From Cyclobacterium sp. (lineage in GTDB: Bacteria; Bacteroidota; Bacteroidia; Cytophagales; Cyclobacteriaceae), in contig NZ_JABURL010000013.1 in NCBI RefSeq assembly GCF_014762705.1, positions 1-64,000 on the forward strand: a stretch of DNA of 64,000 nt, given 5' to 3'. How positions within the stretch are numbered: the stretch's first letter is position 1; each line of letters opens with the position of its first letter. A model generated the notes under the pieces. The model saw nothing but the letters and a program-made list of their open reading frames with translations. It did no database searches and was not told the origin of the DNA. Of the stretch, positions 1-8,530 are shown piece by piece. The translations under genes were made by a program, and so were the position numbers.

Positions 1-246
1 TTCTTCATTGTATTTTTTAATTTTAGTTCAACAAAGGCCTTATTGTAGATTCTGCTAAATCAAGACTTGTTCCAAATTCATTGTAGGGTCAAATTGTCAG
101 TACCTGTTCGACAGGTAGCTTGGAATTCATTGGTAAAGCCTGATTCGAAGAGGTGGGTTAGGTAAATTGCTATGAAATACGCCCGTTTTTTCTACAAGGA
201 ATCAGGATATTTTTGTATTATGCCATTTGATCTAATCCTAGCCCAC
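1..246. other. Upstream non-coding region with a small hairpin
   Basis: No gene is visible. A perfect 7-bp inverted repeat (TACCTGT, 3-base loop, ACAGGTA) lies at 101-117. It has no following T-run, so it is not a convincing terminator. The rest is presumably the leader of the fucosidase gene that follows. Confidence 0.4.
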
Positions 247-2655
247 ATGCGTCTGGTACTCCTTTCCCTACTCCTAATCATTATTCCGCTTGTTAGCGAA
301 GGTCAAGCACCCACACATAACAGCAATTCTTCCGATAGGATGGAACTCTGGTATACTACACCAGGCAGTGAGTGGCTGGAAGCACTGCCCATTGGTAATG
401 GGCGATTGGGTGCCATGATTTACGGAGGCCTGCAGCAGGAACAAATTCAGCTCAATGAGGAAAGCCTGTGGGCTGGCATGCCTGAAGATCCTTATCCCGA
501 AGAAGTGGGCAAGCACTATGCTGAGTTTCAACGATTGAACCTGGAAGGAAAATACCAGGAAGCCCTGAACTATGGGATGGAGCATTTGGCCGTGTCCCCT
601 ACCTCTATACGTTCCTATGAACCGCTAGGTGAGTTACACATTTCCTTTGACCACCAGGGTACGCCGGAAAATTACCGCCGGTCGCTGGATATGGAAACGG
701 GATTGGTAACCGCTACCTACAGTATTGAGGGGAAAAGATTTGTCAGGGAAGCTTTTTCTTCCAACAAACACAATGTTATCTTCTATCGCTTTGAGAGTTT
801 GGATGGGGTGCCGGTAAGCAGCGCCATCCGTTTTGATCGGAAGAAAGACATTGTCCAAAGCATAGGGGAAGAAAAAATACTTTTTGTGGATGGTCAGGTA
901 TATGACGATCCGGATGGTTACGAAGACAATCCTGGAGGCTCGGGCGAACCCGGACTGCACATGAAGTTTGCCTCGCAAATAACGGCAGCCCTGGACAATG
1001 GAAGCATAAGCGGACAGGAGAACACCCTCAAAATAAAAAACAGCACCGGATATACGATTATTCTCAGTGCGGCAACGGATTATAATTTAGCTGAATTGAA
1101 CTTTGACAGAAACATTGACGCTAAAGACACTGCGTTGAAATTATTAAAAGGAGCTGCTGAAACAACTTACGAAACAGCTAAACAGGTGCATATTTCTGAG
1201 CACAGCGAGATGTTTAACCGGGTTAAACTTTCCTTGGGAGGTACCCTTCAGGATACCATTCCCACAGACAAACGTTTGGAGCAGGTGCGAGAAGGTACGA
1301 ATGACAACCACATTACGGAATTGTTTTTTCAATACGGAAGGTACCTCCTGATGGGAAGTTCGGTCAACAGGGCCATTCTCCCTGCAAACCTTCAGGGCAT
1401 CTGGAACAAGGAAATGTGGGCCCCCTGGGAATCGGATTTTCACCTGAACATCAATCTACAGATGAACTACTGGCCTGCTGATCTGACCAATTTATCCGAG
1501 GCTTTTGTTCCCCTGTCCAACTTTATGGTAAAATTGGCGGAAAACGGTAGCACTACCGCAGAAAATTTCATCGGTTCCTCCGGTTGGATGGCCCATCATG
1601 TGTCTAATCCATTTGGCAGGGCCACCCCATCCGGGTCTACCAAGGAATCTCAGGTTACCAACGGTTATTCCAACCCCCTGGCAGGCGCCTGGATGTCCCT
1701 GTCCTTATGGAGGCACTATGAATTTACGCAGGATCAGGATTATTTAAAGGAAACGGCCTACCCGGTCCTGGCAGGAGCAGCACAATTTATTTTGGACTTT
1801 CTGAAAGAGAATGAAAAAGGTGAATTGGTCACGTCCCCTTCCTACTCACCGGAGAACGCCTATATTGATCCAACTACCGGCAAGCCAACGAGAAATACCA
1901 CGGCTGCCAGCATGGACATCCAAATTATAAATGACATCTTTACCGCCTGCCTGGAAGCAGAGGAAATCCTGGGAGAACAACAATTGACTGTGTCCATAAA
2001 AAAAGCCGCTGATAAATTACCTCCCATTAAAGTTGGTGAAGACGGCACCTTGCAGGAATGGTACGAAGACTATGAAGAGGCGGAGCCCGGCCACCGGCAC
2101 ATGTCTCACTTGTATGCCTTATACCCTTCCAATCAAATCACTGCAGCAACACCCGAATTATTCAAGGCGGCCGAAAAAACCATCGAAAAGAGACTGGCTT
2201 ATGGTGGCGGGGGGCAAACCGGCTGGAGCAGGGCATGGATTATTAATTTTTATGCGCGTTTACAGCAGGGAGACGAGGCCCTGGATCACATCCACCAAAT
2301 GATGGCCACCCAACTGGCTCCCAATATGTTTGATTTGCTCGGAAAGATTTTCCAGATCGAGGGCAATTTTGGAGCTACAGCAGGTATCGCCGAAATGCTT
2401 TTACAGTCTCATGAAGTAGAGATCATCCGCTTATTACCAGCGCTACCCGAAGCATGGGCTACGGGCCAGGTAACCGGACTGAAAGCAAGGGGGAATTTTG
2501 AGGTAAGTATGGAATGGGAAGATGGCGACCTTAAAAAAGCAACTATTCTTTCGCTGAGCGGAGGAAAAACCAAGGTGCTTTATAAGGGTAAGGAATGGCT
2601 TGTAGACTTAAATAAAGGGGAAGCAAAGTCGCTCTTTCCTGGATTTGAGGACTAG
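247..2655 (+). CDS. GH95-family alpha-L-fucosidase, secreted
   Basis: Glycoside hydrolase family 95 enzyme, expected to remove alpha-1,2-linked L-fucose (or the related L-galactose) from glycans by inversion. The ORF opens at 172, but the ATG at 247 is preferred because it starts a clean signal peptide (MRLVLLSLLLIIIPLVSEGQA). The N-terminal beta-domain begins with WYTTPGSEWLEALPIGNGRLGAM, typical of the family. The (alpha/alpha)6 barrel carries HLNINLQMNYWPADL, SPSYSPENAY (general-acid Glu region), GHRHMSHLYALYP, TGWSRAW and QIEGNFGATAGIAEML. About 802 aa, a normal family length. The usual Asp of the QIDGNFG motif is Glu here (near residue 705 of the preferred start). Family assignment is secure; substrate is inferred. 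Confidence 0.93.
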   Translation: MRLVLLSLLLIIIPLVSEGQAPTHNSNSSDRMELWYTTPGSEWLEALPIGNGRLGAMIYGGLQQEQIQLNEESLWAGMPEDPYPEEVGKHYAEFQRLNLEGKYQEALNYGMEHLAVSPTSIRSYEPLGELHISFDHQGTPENYRRSLDMETGLVTATYSIEGKRFVREAFSSNKHNVIFYRFESLDGVPVSSAIRFDRKKDIVQSIGEEKILFVDGQVYDDPDGYEDNPGGSGEPGLHMKFASQITAALDNGSISGQENTLKIKNSTGYTIILSAATDYNLAELNFDRNIDAKDTALKLLKGAAETTYETAKQVHISEHSEMFNRVKLSLGGTLQDTIPTDKRLEQVREGTNDNHITELFFQYGRYLLMGSSVNRAILPANLQGIWNKEMWAPWESDFHLNINLQMNYWPADLTNLSEAFVPLSNFMVKLAENGSTTAENFIGSSGWMAHHVSNPFGRATPSGSTKESQVTNGYSNPLAGAWMSLSLWRHYEFTQDQDYLKETAYPVLAGAAQFILDFLKENEKGELVTSPSYSPENAYIDPTTGKPTRNTTAASMDIQIINDIFTACLEAEEILGEQQLTVSIKKAADKLPPIKVGEDGTLQEWYEDYEEAEPGHRHMSHLYALYPSNQITAATPELFKAAEKTIEKRLAYGGGGQTGWSRAWIINFYARLQQGDEALDHIHQMMATQLAPNMFDLLGKIFQIEGNFGATAGIAEMLLQSHEVEIIRLLPALPEAWATGQVTGLKARGNFEVSMEWEDGDLKKATILSLSGGKTKVLYKGKEWLVDLNKGEAKSLFPGFED

Positions 2656-2827
2656 GTAAGGGTAAAGCGCAATTTTTGCGACAAATGCCAATAGATTTCC
2701 TGTGATTTTGTCAAATTTTTTATCCTTCCCTTTGTTTTCTTTTGAGACTGTCAATAGTCTGATATGTATTCTCCATTCCTCAGGAATCATTTCTAACGAT
2801 ATAAGGCATAATACATCACTCAACCCA

Positions 2828-3328
2828 TTATTTTCTGGTCAATGCCTCAAGCCTCTCCTGAAAGTTCGGGAAGGAGGAATTGCTCATTTCTATTTTGCGA
2901 TCATCCTTTAGCAAAAACGAAATAAAGGATACCTCCCCGATACCGTTCGCTTTATAAAATTCTTTATTCGGGTCGTGAATTACAGGGTGCGAAAAATTGT
3001 TTTCTTTCAATTGCCGGATCAATTTGGAAGGGTCTTTTTCTGAGATATAGAAAAGGAAGGCGACCACCTTATTGTTTGATATGGCCGGTTGCCAGTCAAG
3101 GGTTGTTATGGAACGGCCGACTTTATTCATATACACGGCTACTTTGTATTTACTGTCAAACCAACTGGTATCAAATTTAACCGAATCGCATGGCTCAATT
3201 ACAGTTAAATCGGTTGGGAAAACCATTTGTTTTCCAACCTTACCGGATGAATTACACCCTATAATAATGGTCAGAACGAAGCAAAAAAAGATGAGTTTTA
3301 CGATCAAATAGTTTGCGCTCATTGGCAA
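2828..3328 (-). CDS. Thioredoxin-fold lipoprotein lacking the CxxC cysteines
   Basis: Lipoprotein of 166 aa. Hydrophobic leader LIVKLIFFCFVLTIIIGC, with Cys25 as probable lipidation site. The body resembles the Bacteroidota lipoproteins with a thioredoxin-like fold: a YKVAVYMN strand, then FLFYIS, HPVIHDPNKEFYKANGI and FISFLLKDDRKIEM. Homologues I recall have VGCTSC after the first strand; here the segment reads VGRSITTLDW, so the redox cysteines are absent. It stands alone, convergent with the fucosidase gene. Function is unknown and no redox activity is expected. The fold call is from pattern memory, not a search. Confidence 0.6.
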   Translation of the reverse strand: MPMSANYLIVKLIFFCFVLTIIIGCNSSGKVGKQMVFPTDLTVIEPCDSVKFDTSWFDSKYKVAVYMNKVGRSITTLDWQPAISNNKVVAFLFYISEKDPSKLIRQLKENNFSHPVIHDPNKEFYKANGIGEVSFISFLLKDDRKIEMSNSSFPNFQERLEALTRK

Positions 3329-3424
3329 TTGGTTTTAGTACTGAATTGTAGGTCGGAATAAATCAAAATCGGATTGTCCTGATTTTCAGTATTTTTTGAA
3401 GCTGATGGCACAACCTGTTTGCCG

Positions 3425-3768
3425 TCAAAATATTCCGTATTCCGAATCAGATTTAGGCATGGGCTGAAATACTCCTATCTGTTTGGCTTTTTTATCAATC
3501 ATTACTTGATAGGCTTCCTTCATTTCATCCGGAAGAAAGCTTTTTGCCACAAACCCATGCCATTTAGGTATTGCTTTTTTGAATCTTTCGAAAATATTAT
3601 CGAATGCTTTTTGATCGATTTCAAACCTTCCCATAGCGGCTTCAAAATCCCTGCGTATTAGTTTCCTTTTTTCAGATAAACATCCCTGTATTGGAAACGA
3701 TAGCCTTCCTCATCTTCTTGCAGGATTTCTGCCCAATCGGCGTACATATACACTTTAGCCTTTCTCAT
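3425..3768 (-). pseudogene. hipA kinase toxin remnant (internal deletion and frameshift)
   Basis: Only the two ends of a HipA-type Ser/Thr kinase remain. The first frame (from ATG 3768, overlapping the end of hipB by 14 nt) reads MRKAKVYMYADWAEILQEDE, continues through YRFQYRDVYLKKG and hits TAA near 3660. Directly after, in another frame, the C-terminal end of HipA resumes: RRDFEAAMGRFEIDQKAFD, then NIFERFKKAIPKWHGFVAKS and FLPDEMKEAYQVMIDKKA. A normal HipA is about 300-440 aa, so most of the kinase, including its catalytic loop, has been deleted, with the junction near 3660-3680. The product cannot be an active kinase. Confidence 0.8.
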
Positions 3769-4003
3769 GGATCAGTTTATTGCGGTTTATTGACACCGGA
3801 CCGAGTTCAAAACCAAACAATACCAGTACCTGGTTAACTTTATCCTTTTGCAGGGAAGGTTTATCACGTTCTAATTCACGTACAAAACGTAAGCCTACTC
3901 CGGCTTTTTCTGCCAGTTCCTGCTGGGTAAGCCCTAGTGTCCTTCGCTTCTCTTTTACAAAATGGCTTAACGGTTGCCCAGTATATTGATTTACGGTATT
4001 CAT
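3755..4003 (-). CDS. hipB: HipB-like XRE antitoxin / autorepressor
   Basis: An 82-aa helix-turn-helix protein of the Y4mF/HipB type. The helix-turn-helix covers about residues 15-70, with RRTLGLTQQELAEKAGVGLR as the core. In an intact HipBA module this protein binds the HipA kinase and represses the operon. The reading frame is fully open, unlike hipA beside it. Three palindromic sites just upstream of its start support continued autoregulation. The downstream hipA start overlaps its stop by 14 nt, the usual coupled arrangement. It is probably a leftover repressor with no partner. Confidence 0.8.
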   Translation of the reverse strand: MNTVNQYTGQPLSHFVKEKRRTLGLTQQELAEKAGVGLRFVRELERDKPSLQKDKVNQVLVLFGFELGPVSINRNKLIHEKG

Positions 4004-4015
4004 TCGTATGGTATT

Positions 4016-4111
4016 TACCCTTTCGGATACAAATTAAAGCACCCATTCATTTATTATACCCTTTCGGGTGTAATTCTTTATTTTATCTAGAAATTGCACC
4101 CGTATAGGTAC
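4016..4111. promoter_or_regulatory. Three phased operator-like palindromes upstream of hipB
   Basis: Three related sites occur: TACCCTTTCGGATA at 4016-4029, TATACCCTTTCGGGTGTA at 4055-4072, and GCACCCGTATAGGTAC at 4096-4111. The ACCC half-sites begin at 4017, 4058 and 4098, a spacing of 41 and 40 bp, about four helical turns. The middle site is the best palindrome (ACCC-tttc-GGGT). Their position immediately 5' of hipB fits HipB autorepression with cooperative binding. The sites are seen directly; their use is inferred. Confidence 0.6.
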
Positions 4112-4743
4112 AATAAAAAAGAGAGCAGGATCTACTTCTTAAACGAAATTTCAGAAAATTGAACGCAGAAGCGCACATTTTGCAAGCAGAAAAAATAATG
4201 GAAAATACCAGAACCTATAAAAGCGGTATTTAATGGAAAGGAACTTAAAAGCAAATCGCTTCAACTAGCCTATCACCAGCCATCTCGTCTCCTCTGCCGA
4301 TCCGGGATCGGTTGCCTGCTCCGTCTCCTGGAGGGTATTTTTACTATCCATGCAATTGAGGTTAAAGCATAAACGAACGAATTAGCTTAACGCCAATGTC
4401 ATATATCAAGGCGCTTTTCGAACCGACCGCTGCTCGGGGAAAAGTACCGCATCATGGGCCTCCTGGCTTTGGATTGGTTCAATTAGGGGTTAAGGTGGCA
4501 ATTACCTGTTTAGGGTTATAGTTTCATTGTTAATATGGCTATTTATTTTACCCAACCATAACCTATAGCCAAATGCTTCCGGAATGGTAACCGAAAGCTG
4601 ACGGCATTGCTTCGGTTTATGGAATCAAGGATATGTTAGCCTACTTTACCCAGACCCACCTGCTTTATGCAAGCTATTTAATAAGTTGTTGAACCCAGCA
4701 ATAGCCCATCCTTATAATTTTTTATTCTCCTTAGATGGTTCAA
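4112..4743. other. Non-coding gap
   Basis: About 630 bp between the hipB operators and the rpsA terminator. No ORF with recognisable protein similarity, no RNA gene and no strong repeat was seen. It may contain decayed coding sequence too degraded to name. Confidence 0.4.
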
Positions 4744-4779
4744 AAAAAAAAGCGCTAACCGAAACCGGAAAGCGCTTTT
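4744..4779 (-). terminator. Rho-independent terminator of rpsA
   Basis: On the minus strand, an inverted repeat with arms AAAAGCGCT and AGCGCTTTT around a ~14-nt loop is followed by a run of nine T. It lies about 20 bp after the rpsA stop. Confidence 0.85.
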
Positions 4780-4800
4780 CATTGTAAAAACTATTTTCTT

Positions 4801-6585
4801 TTATTTTTTGGACTGGTCCATTTTTTCCTTCAGGGCCGTCAAGGCATCCAAATCGCCTAAGGTAGACTTCTCTCCTCCGGCACTGCTATCCGATCCGGAA
4901 GCTTTCTTTTTGGTACCTGGAGCTGCGGTTTTCTTGGCAGCAGCTTTAGGCATGGCTTCCTCTTTGAAGGTAGCTGTGTGCGAAAGCACAATGCGCTTGT
5001 CCTCTTTGGAAAATTCGATTACCCTGAAATCAAGGCTTTCTCCTGCCTCAGCCTGTGTTCCGTCTTCCTTCTCCAGGTTTTTGGCGGTAACAAATCCCTC
5101 CAAACCATAGGGAAGCTCCAATACTGCTCCTTTGTCATTTTTGGAAATGATAGAACATTTGTGCGTAGATCCGATCGGGAATACACTTTCGAAGGTATCC
5201 CAGGGGTTTTCCTCCAATTGCTTGTGGCCCAATGCCAGTCTCCTGCTATCCAGATCCAGTTCCAGGACGATAACATCCAGCTCGTCGCCTACTTTCACAA
5301 ACTCGGAAGGATGCTTGATCTTTTTGGTCCAGGAAAGGTCGGATACGTGTACCAGACCATCGATACCCTCTTCCAGTTCCAGGAACAAGCCAAAGTTGGT
5401 CAGGTTTCTGACGATTCCCTTGTGCTTGGTGCCTATGGCATATTTGGTACCCATTTCGGACTTGGTCCATGGATCTTCGGTCAGTTGCTTGATGCCCAAA
5501 GACATTTTCCTTTCGTCTTTGTCCAGGGTCAATACCACTGCATCGATTTCGTCGCCCACTTTCACAAAGTCGGCAGGATTTCTCAGGTGCTGAGACCAGG
5601 ACATCTCCGATACGTGAATCAGTCCCTCTACGCCTGGAGCCAATTCAAGGAATGCGCCATAATCGGCCACATTGACAATTTTTCCTTTGACTTTGGATCC
5701 CACTTCAAGGCTGGCAGAAAGTGAATCCCATGGGTGAGCAGTCAGCTGCTTCATGCCCAGAGAAATCCGTTTCTTGTCATCATCGAAATCCAATACCACA
5801 ATCTGAACCTTATCGTCCAGGTTAAGCACTTCTTCGGGATGGTTGATCCTGCCCCAGGAAATATCGGTAATGTGCAAAAGTCCGTCTACACCACCCAAAT
5901 CGATAAATACACCGAAATTGGTCATGTTCTTGATCACACCTTCCAATACCTGACCTTTTTCCAGGTTGTTCAGGATTTCGGCTTTTTGTTTTTCCAGGTC
6001 TTTCTCGATCAATACTTTGTGAGAAACGACCACGTTATCGTTAGCGTGGTTGATTTTCACCACTTTCACTTCCATTTTCTTACCTACATAGATATCGAAA
6101 TCCCGGATAGGCTTCACATCAATCTGCGAACCCGGAAGGAATGCCTCTACCCCATAAATATCTACAATCAGACCACCTTTGGTCCTTCTCTTCACCAATC
6201 CTTCTATGACATTGTCTTGCTCCAGGGCTTCCTCAATGGTCTGCCAGGCTTTGACCATTTTGGCCTTTTTGCGGGAAAGCACCAATTGACCCAGTGAGTT
6301 TTCCTGCTCTTCTATGAAAAGCTCCACCTCGTCACCGATTTTCAGGTCCTCAACATCACGGAACTCGTTCAAGGGAACCAATCCATCGGATTTGAAACCA
6401 ATGTTAATGATCACGTCCTTGTCGTTGATGCCTACTACCGTACCGGTAATGACCTCCTTTTCGGTGATCTCAGTAAGCGTCTTGTCGTACAGCTTTTCCA
6501 TTTCGGCCCTTTCAGCCTTGGTATAGCCCTCTCCAAAACCCTTGGTTTCAAATTTTTCCCAGTTAAAATCTTCTTGATTTGACAT
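4801..6585 (-). CDS. rpsA: 30S ribosomal protein S1
   Basis: Ribosomal protein S1, the mRNA-binding protein of the small subunit, 594 aa from the ATG at 6585 (MSNQEDFNWEKFETKGFGEG). The ORF runs open to 6741, but those 52 extra residues are not S1-like. Six S1 RNA-binding repeats follow one another at roughly residues 45-110, 130-195, 213-283, 298-370, 385-457 and 472-540, with repeated cores such as GVFIDLGGVDGLLHITDISW and GLFLELEEGIDGLVHVSDLSW. A Lys/Ala/Ser-rich tail ends the protein. A strong terminator follows. It is monocistronic by appearance. Confidence 0.97.
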   Translation of the reverse strand: MSNQEDFNWEKFETKGFGEGYTKAERAEMEKLYDKTLTEITEKEVITGTVVGINDKDVIINIGFKSDGLVPLNEFRDVEDLKIGDEVELFIEEQENSLGQLVLSRKKAKMVKAWQTIEEALEQDNVIEGLVKRRTKGGLIVDIYGVEAFLPGSQIDVKPIRDFDIYVGKKMEVKVVKINHANDNVVVSHKVLIEKDLEKQKAEILNNLEKGQVLEGVIKNMTNFGVFIDLGGVDGLLHITDISWGRINHPEEVLNLDDKVQIVVLDFDDDKKRISLGMKQLTAHPWDSLSASLEVGSKVKGKIVNVADYGAFLELAPGVEGLIHVSEMSWSQHLRNPADFVKVGDEIDAVVLTLDKDERKMSLGIKQLTEDPWTKSEMGTKYAIGTKHKGIVRNLTNFGLFLELEEGIDGLVHVSDLSWTKKIKHPSEFVKVGDELDVIVLELDLDSRRLALGHKQLEENPWDTFESVFPIGSTHKCSIISKNDKGAVLELPYGLEGFVTAKNLEKEDGTQAEAGESLDFRVIEFSKEDKRIVLSHTATFKEEAMPKAAAKKTAAPGTKKKASGSDSSAGGEKSTLGDLDALTALKEKMDQSKK

Positions 6586-6766
6586 ATTAAATGATATAAC
6601 CCTGATTTTCAACAGCCTTAGGGTCGTCTGGCTGAGGTTTTTATGAAGAATACCTTCCCTAAGGAAGAACCGTTCACCCGAACGGACTGCAAATTTACGA
6701 AATATTTTAGGAATAGAAATGCCTAACCCACAAAAAATCAAGTTCTTTACCGGATTAGCAGACCGC

Positions 6767-7288
6767 TCACCCCACTGTTTTGGCCGCTAAAAATGGCAGC
6801 CATTCTTCGGCATGTCTTTCTGCATATTCGGCTAAAAAGTAAGCAAGCGTCGGCCTGAAGGGCAAAACCTTCAATTTCATGCCTGCTTGCTCCGGGGTTT
6901 TGTCCCCCTTCAGGGTATTGCAGCGGTGGCATGCCGTAACCAGGTTTTTCCAGCTTGTCTTTCCTCCCTTGGACCGGGGTACCACATGATCCAGGGTCAA
7001 ACTCTTATCGGCACCACAATACTGGCAGGCATGTTGATCCCTTTTGTACAGGTTGTTCCTGTTTAACATGACACCCTTATAAGGAATGTTTTTGTACTCA
7101 TGCAGGCGGATCACTGCCGGGTAAGCAAAATTTCTGTCTACCGTCCTGATCGACAGGTAATCAAAATGGGCCAATGGAGCTGCTTTCTCCAGCAGAGTAA
7201 GTACCAATGCCTTCTGCACATTGACGATGCCGACAGGGGAATGATCCAAATTCAGCACAAGCACCTTTTTTTCCATCCACTCCTTCAT
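6767..7288 (-). CDS. HNH endonuclease
   Basis: A 173-aa HNH-family nuclease. The HNH core lies at about residues 86-135: CQYCGADKSLTLDHVVPRSK, then NLVTACHRCNTLKGDKTPEQ, with two CxxC-type zinc pairs and the DH metal/catalytic motif. The N-terminal half (VLVLNLDHSPVGIVNVQKAL) is typical of a widespread free-standing HNH family that is not associated with a restriction system. Its ATG overlaps the stop of the upstream NlpC/P60-like gene by 4 nt (ATGA), implying translational coupling. Cellular role unknown. Confidence 0.9.
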   Translation of the reverse strand: MKEWMEKKVLVLNLDHSPVGIVNVQKALVLTLLEKAAPLAHFDYLSIRTVDRNFAYPAVIRLHEYKNIPYKGVMLNRNNLYKRDQHACQYCGADKSLTLDHVVPRSKGGKTSWKNLVTACHRCNTLKGDKTPEQAGMKLKVLPFRPTLAYFLAEYAERHAEEWLPFLAAKTVG

Positions 7289-8100
7289 GATCCCATGAGA
7301 TTTTTAACATGAAGAACCTGAACCTGTTTGGATTTGTTTTCGGCTGTTATCCATTTTTCGGGATCAAAAGGACTGAATTTCACCTTTCCATGGATTCCCA
7401 ACATTTGACCCTGGCCTATGTATAAACCGGCCCGGGATGGAATTCTGTGTTCATTGCTGAAAATCACGACATCCCCTGCCTGTATCCCTGATAATCCCAC
7501 CTCACGTCCAGCGGTCAATAACTGGGAAAGGTAATTGGGAACGATATAACCACAAATTTTAAAAATCAAATGCAGCCAACTCCCTTCGTACAGGCCAAAT
7601 ATACTCCTTCCCCCGGACAGATAGGGGGCATTTAAAAAACCTTTGGCAGTCTCTACCAACTCATCTCTGCCGGCTTTTTTGGAAAATGGCCTGCTGCTGC
7701 CTTCGAAAGAAAAAGAAGCTTCCCAGTCAAATATCTCCTGATTCCCGGCGTGAAGCTGGCTTCCGGGAAGTAAATAGACGATGGATTTTTCCCAGATAAC
7801 CCTACTGAGAGTAGCAGTAGTTATGTGCAAGGGAGACTGCATAAAAAAAGTATAGGAACCTTCAGTCAAGTCATGGTGCTGAGAAGCCAGTATCCAGCCA
7901 GAACCGGCCTGAGCCTCGCCTTCAACAAAAAGCCACTGTCCGTCTTTTGTTTTGCGAAGCACCTGGTACAGCTCCCCGAAAAGCAATTGGGAAGTTAATC
8001 CTGACCCTACTACAGGTTCCCGGTAGATGCTCAGCAAGGATAGCCTGCAAATACCATACGCCCGATCAGAAAGCCATTCGTTGGAGGTCCCGTTTTGCAT
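7285..8100 (-). CDS. NlpC/P60-like protein with degenerate active site
   Basis: A 271-aa homologue of Bacteroidota C40 (NlpC/P60) cell-wall peptidases. The N-terminal SH3-like part (YGICRLSLLSIYREP, then SQLLFGELYQVL) spans about residues 14-130, and the papain-like domain begins near residue 150. The family motif APYLWGGRSIFGIDCSGF appears here as APYLSGGRSIFGLYEGSWLH, so the nucleophile Cys is missing. The His of the usual HVGIY motif reads SRAGLYIG, so it is Arg. The scaffold is otherwise preserved and open. It overlaps smpB by 35 nt at its start and HNH by 4 nt at its end. Probably a non-catalytic peptidoglycan-binding or scaffold protein. There is no signal peptide, as in many cytosolic members. 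Confidence 0.8.
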   Translation of the reverse strand: MQNGTSNEWLSDRAYGICRLSLLSIYREPVVGSGLTSQLLFGELYQVLRKTKDGQWLFVEGEAQAGSGWILASQHHDLTEGSYTFFMQSPLHITTATLSRVIWEKSIVYLLPGSQLHAGNQEIFDWEASFSFEGSSRPFSKKAGRDELVETAKGFLNAPYLSGGRSIFGLYEGSWLHLIFKICGYIVPNYLSQLLTAGREVGLSGIQAGDVVIFSNEHRIPSRAGLYIGQGQMLGIHGKVKFSPFDPEKWITAENKSKQVQVLHVKNLMGS

Positions 8101-8530
8101 CTTTTTCCTTTATTGATCGCCTTTTATCATGTACTTTTTTGCCTTTGGCCAGGGCTACTTCCATTTTAGCCAGTCCCCGGTCATTGATAAATATACGCAC
8201 AGGAACAATGGAAAGGCCTTTTTCGGAAAACTTATTTTGAAGTTTTTTCAATTCCTGCTTTTGTAGCAGCAGCTTTCGCTCCCGCACGGGGTCATGGTTA
8301 TAATGGGCAGCAAGGGTATAGGGAGCGATATGCATTTGCTTGATAAACAACTCATCTCCCTTAAAATAACAATAGGCCTCCGTAAGAGAAACCTTCCCTT
8401 CGCGTATGGATTTTATTTCCGTACCCCGAAGTACTATCCCGGATTTGAATTTGTCCAGAAACTCAAATTCAAAACTTGCCTTTTTGTTCCTGATATTAAT
8501 GATCTTGTCGAACTTATTATTTTTTGCCAT
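8066..8530 (-). CDS. smpB: SsrA-binding protein SmpB
   Basis: SmpB binds tmRNA and delivers it to stalled ribosomes in trans-translation. 154 aa from the preferred ATG at 8530 (MAKNNKFDKIINIRNKKASF); an ATG three codons upstream also exists. Conserved blocks are GIVLRGTEIKSIREGKVSL, AYCYFKGDELFIKQMHIAPY and KRDLQRMAF at the end, plus the lysine-rich tail (KKVHDKRRSIKEKDAKRD) that enters the decoding centre. Its start overlaps the tsaD stop and its end overlaps the NlpC/P60-like gene. No ssrA gene is seen in this window. Confidence 0.96.
   Translation of the reverse strand: MAKNNKFDKIINIRNKKASFEFEFLDKFKSGIVLRGTEIKSIREGKVSLTEAYCYFKGDELFIKQMHIAPYTLAAHYNHDPVRERKLLLQKQELKKLQNKFSEKGLSIVPVRIFINDRGLAKMEVALAKGKKVHDKRRSIKEKDAKRDLQRMAF

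Noticed and set aside
4978-6297. Long plus-strand ORFs (up to 248 codons) opposite rpsA
   Set aside because: They are antisense shadows of the S1 gene with no protein-like motifs; rpsA explains the openness.
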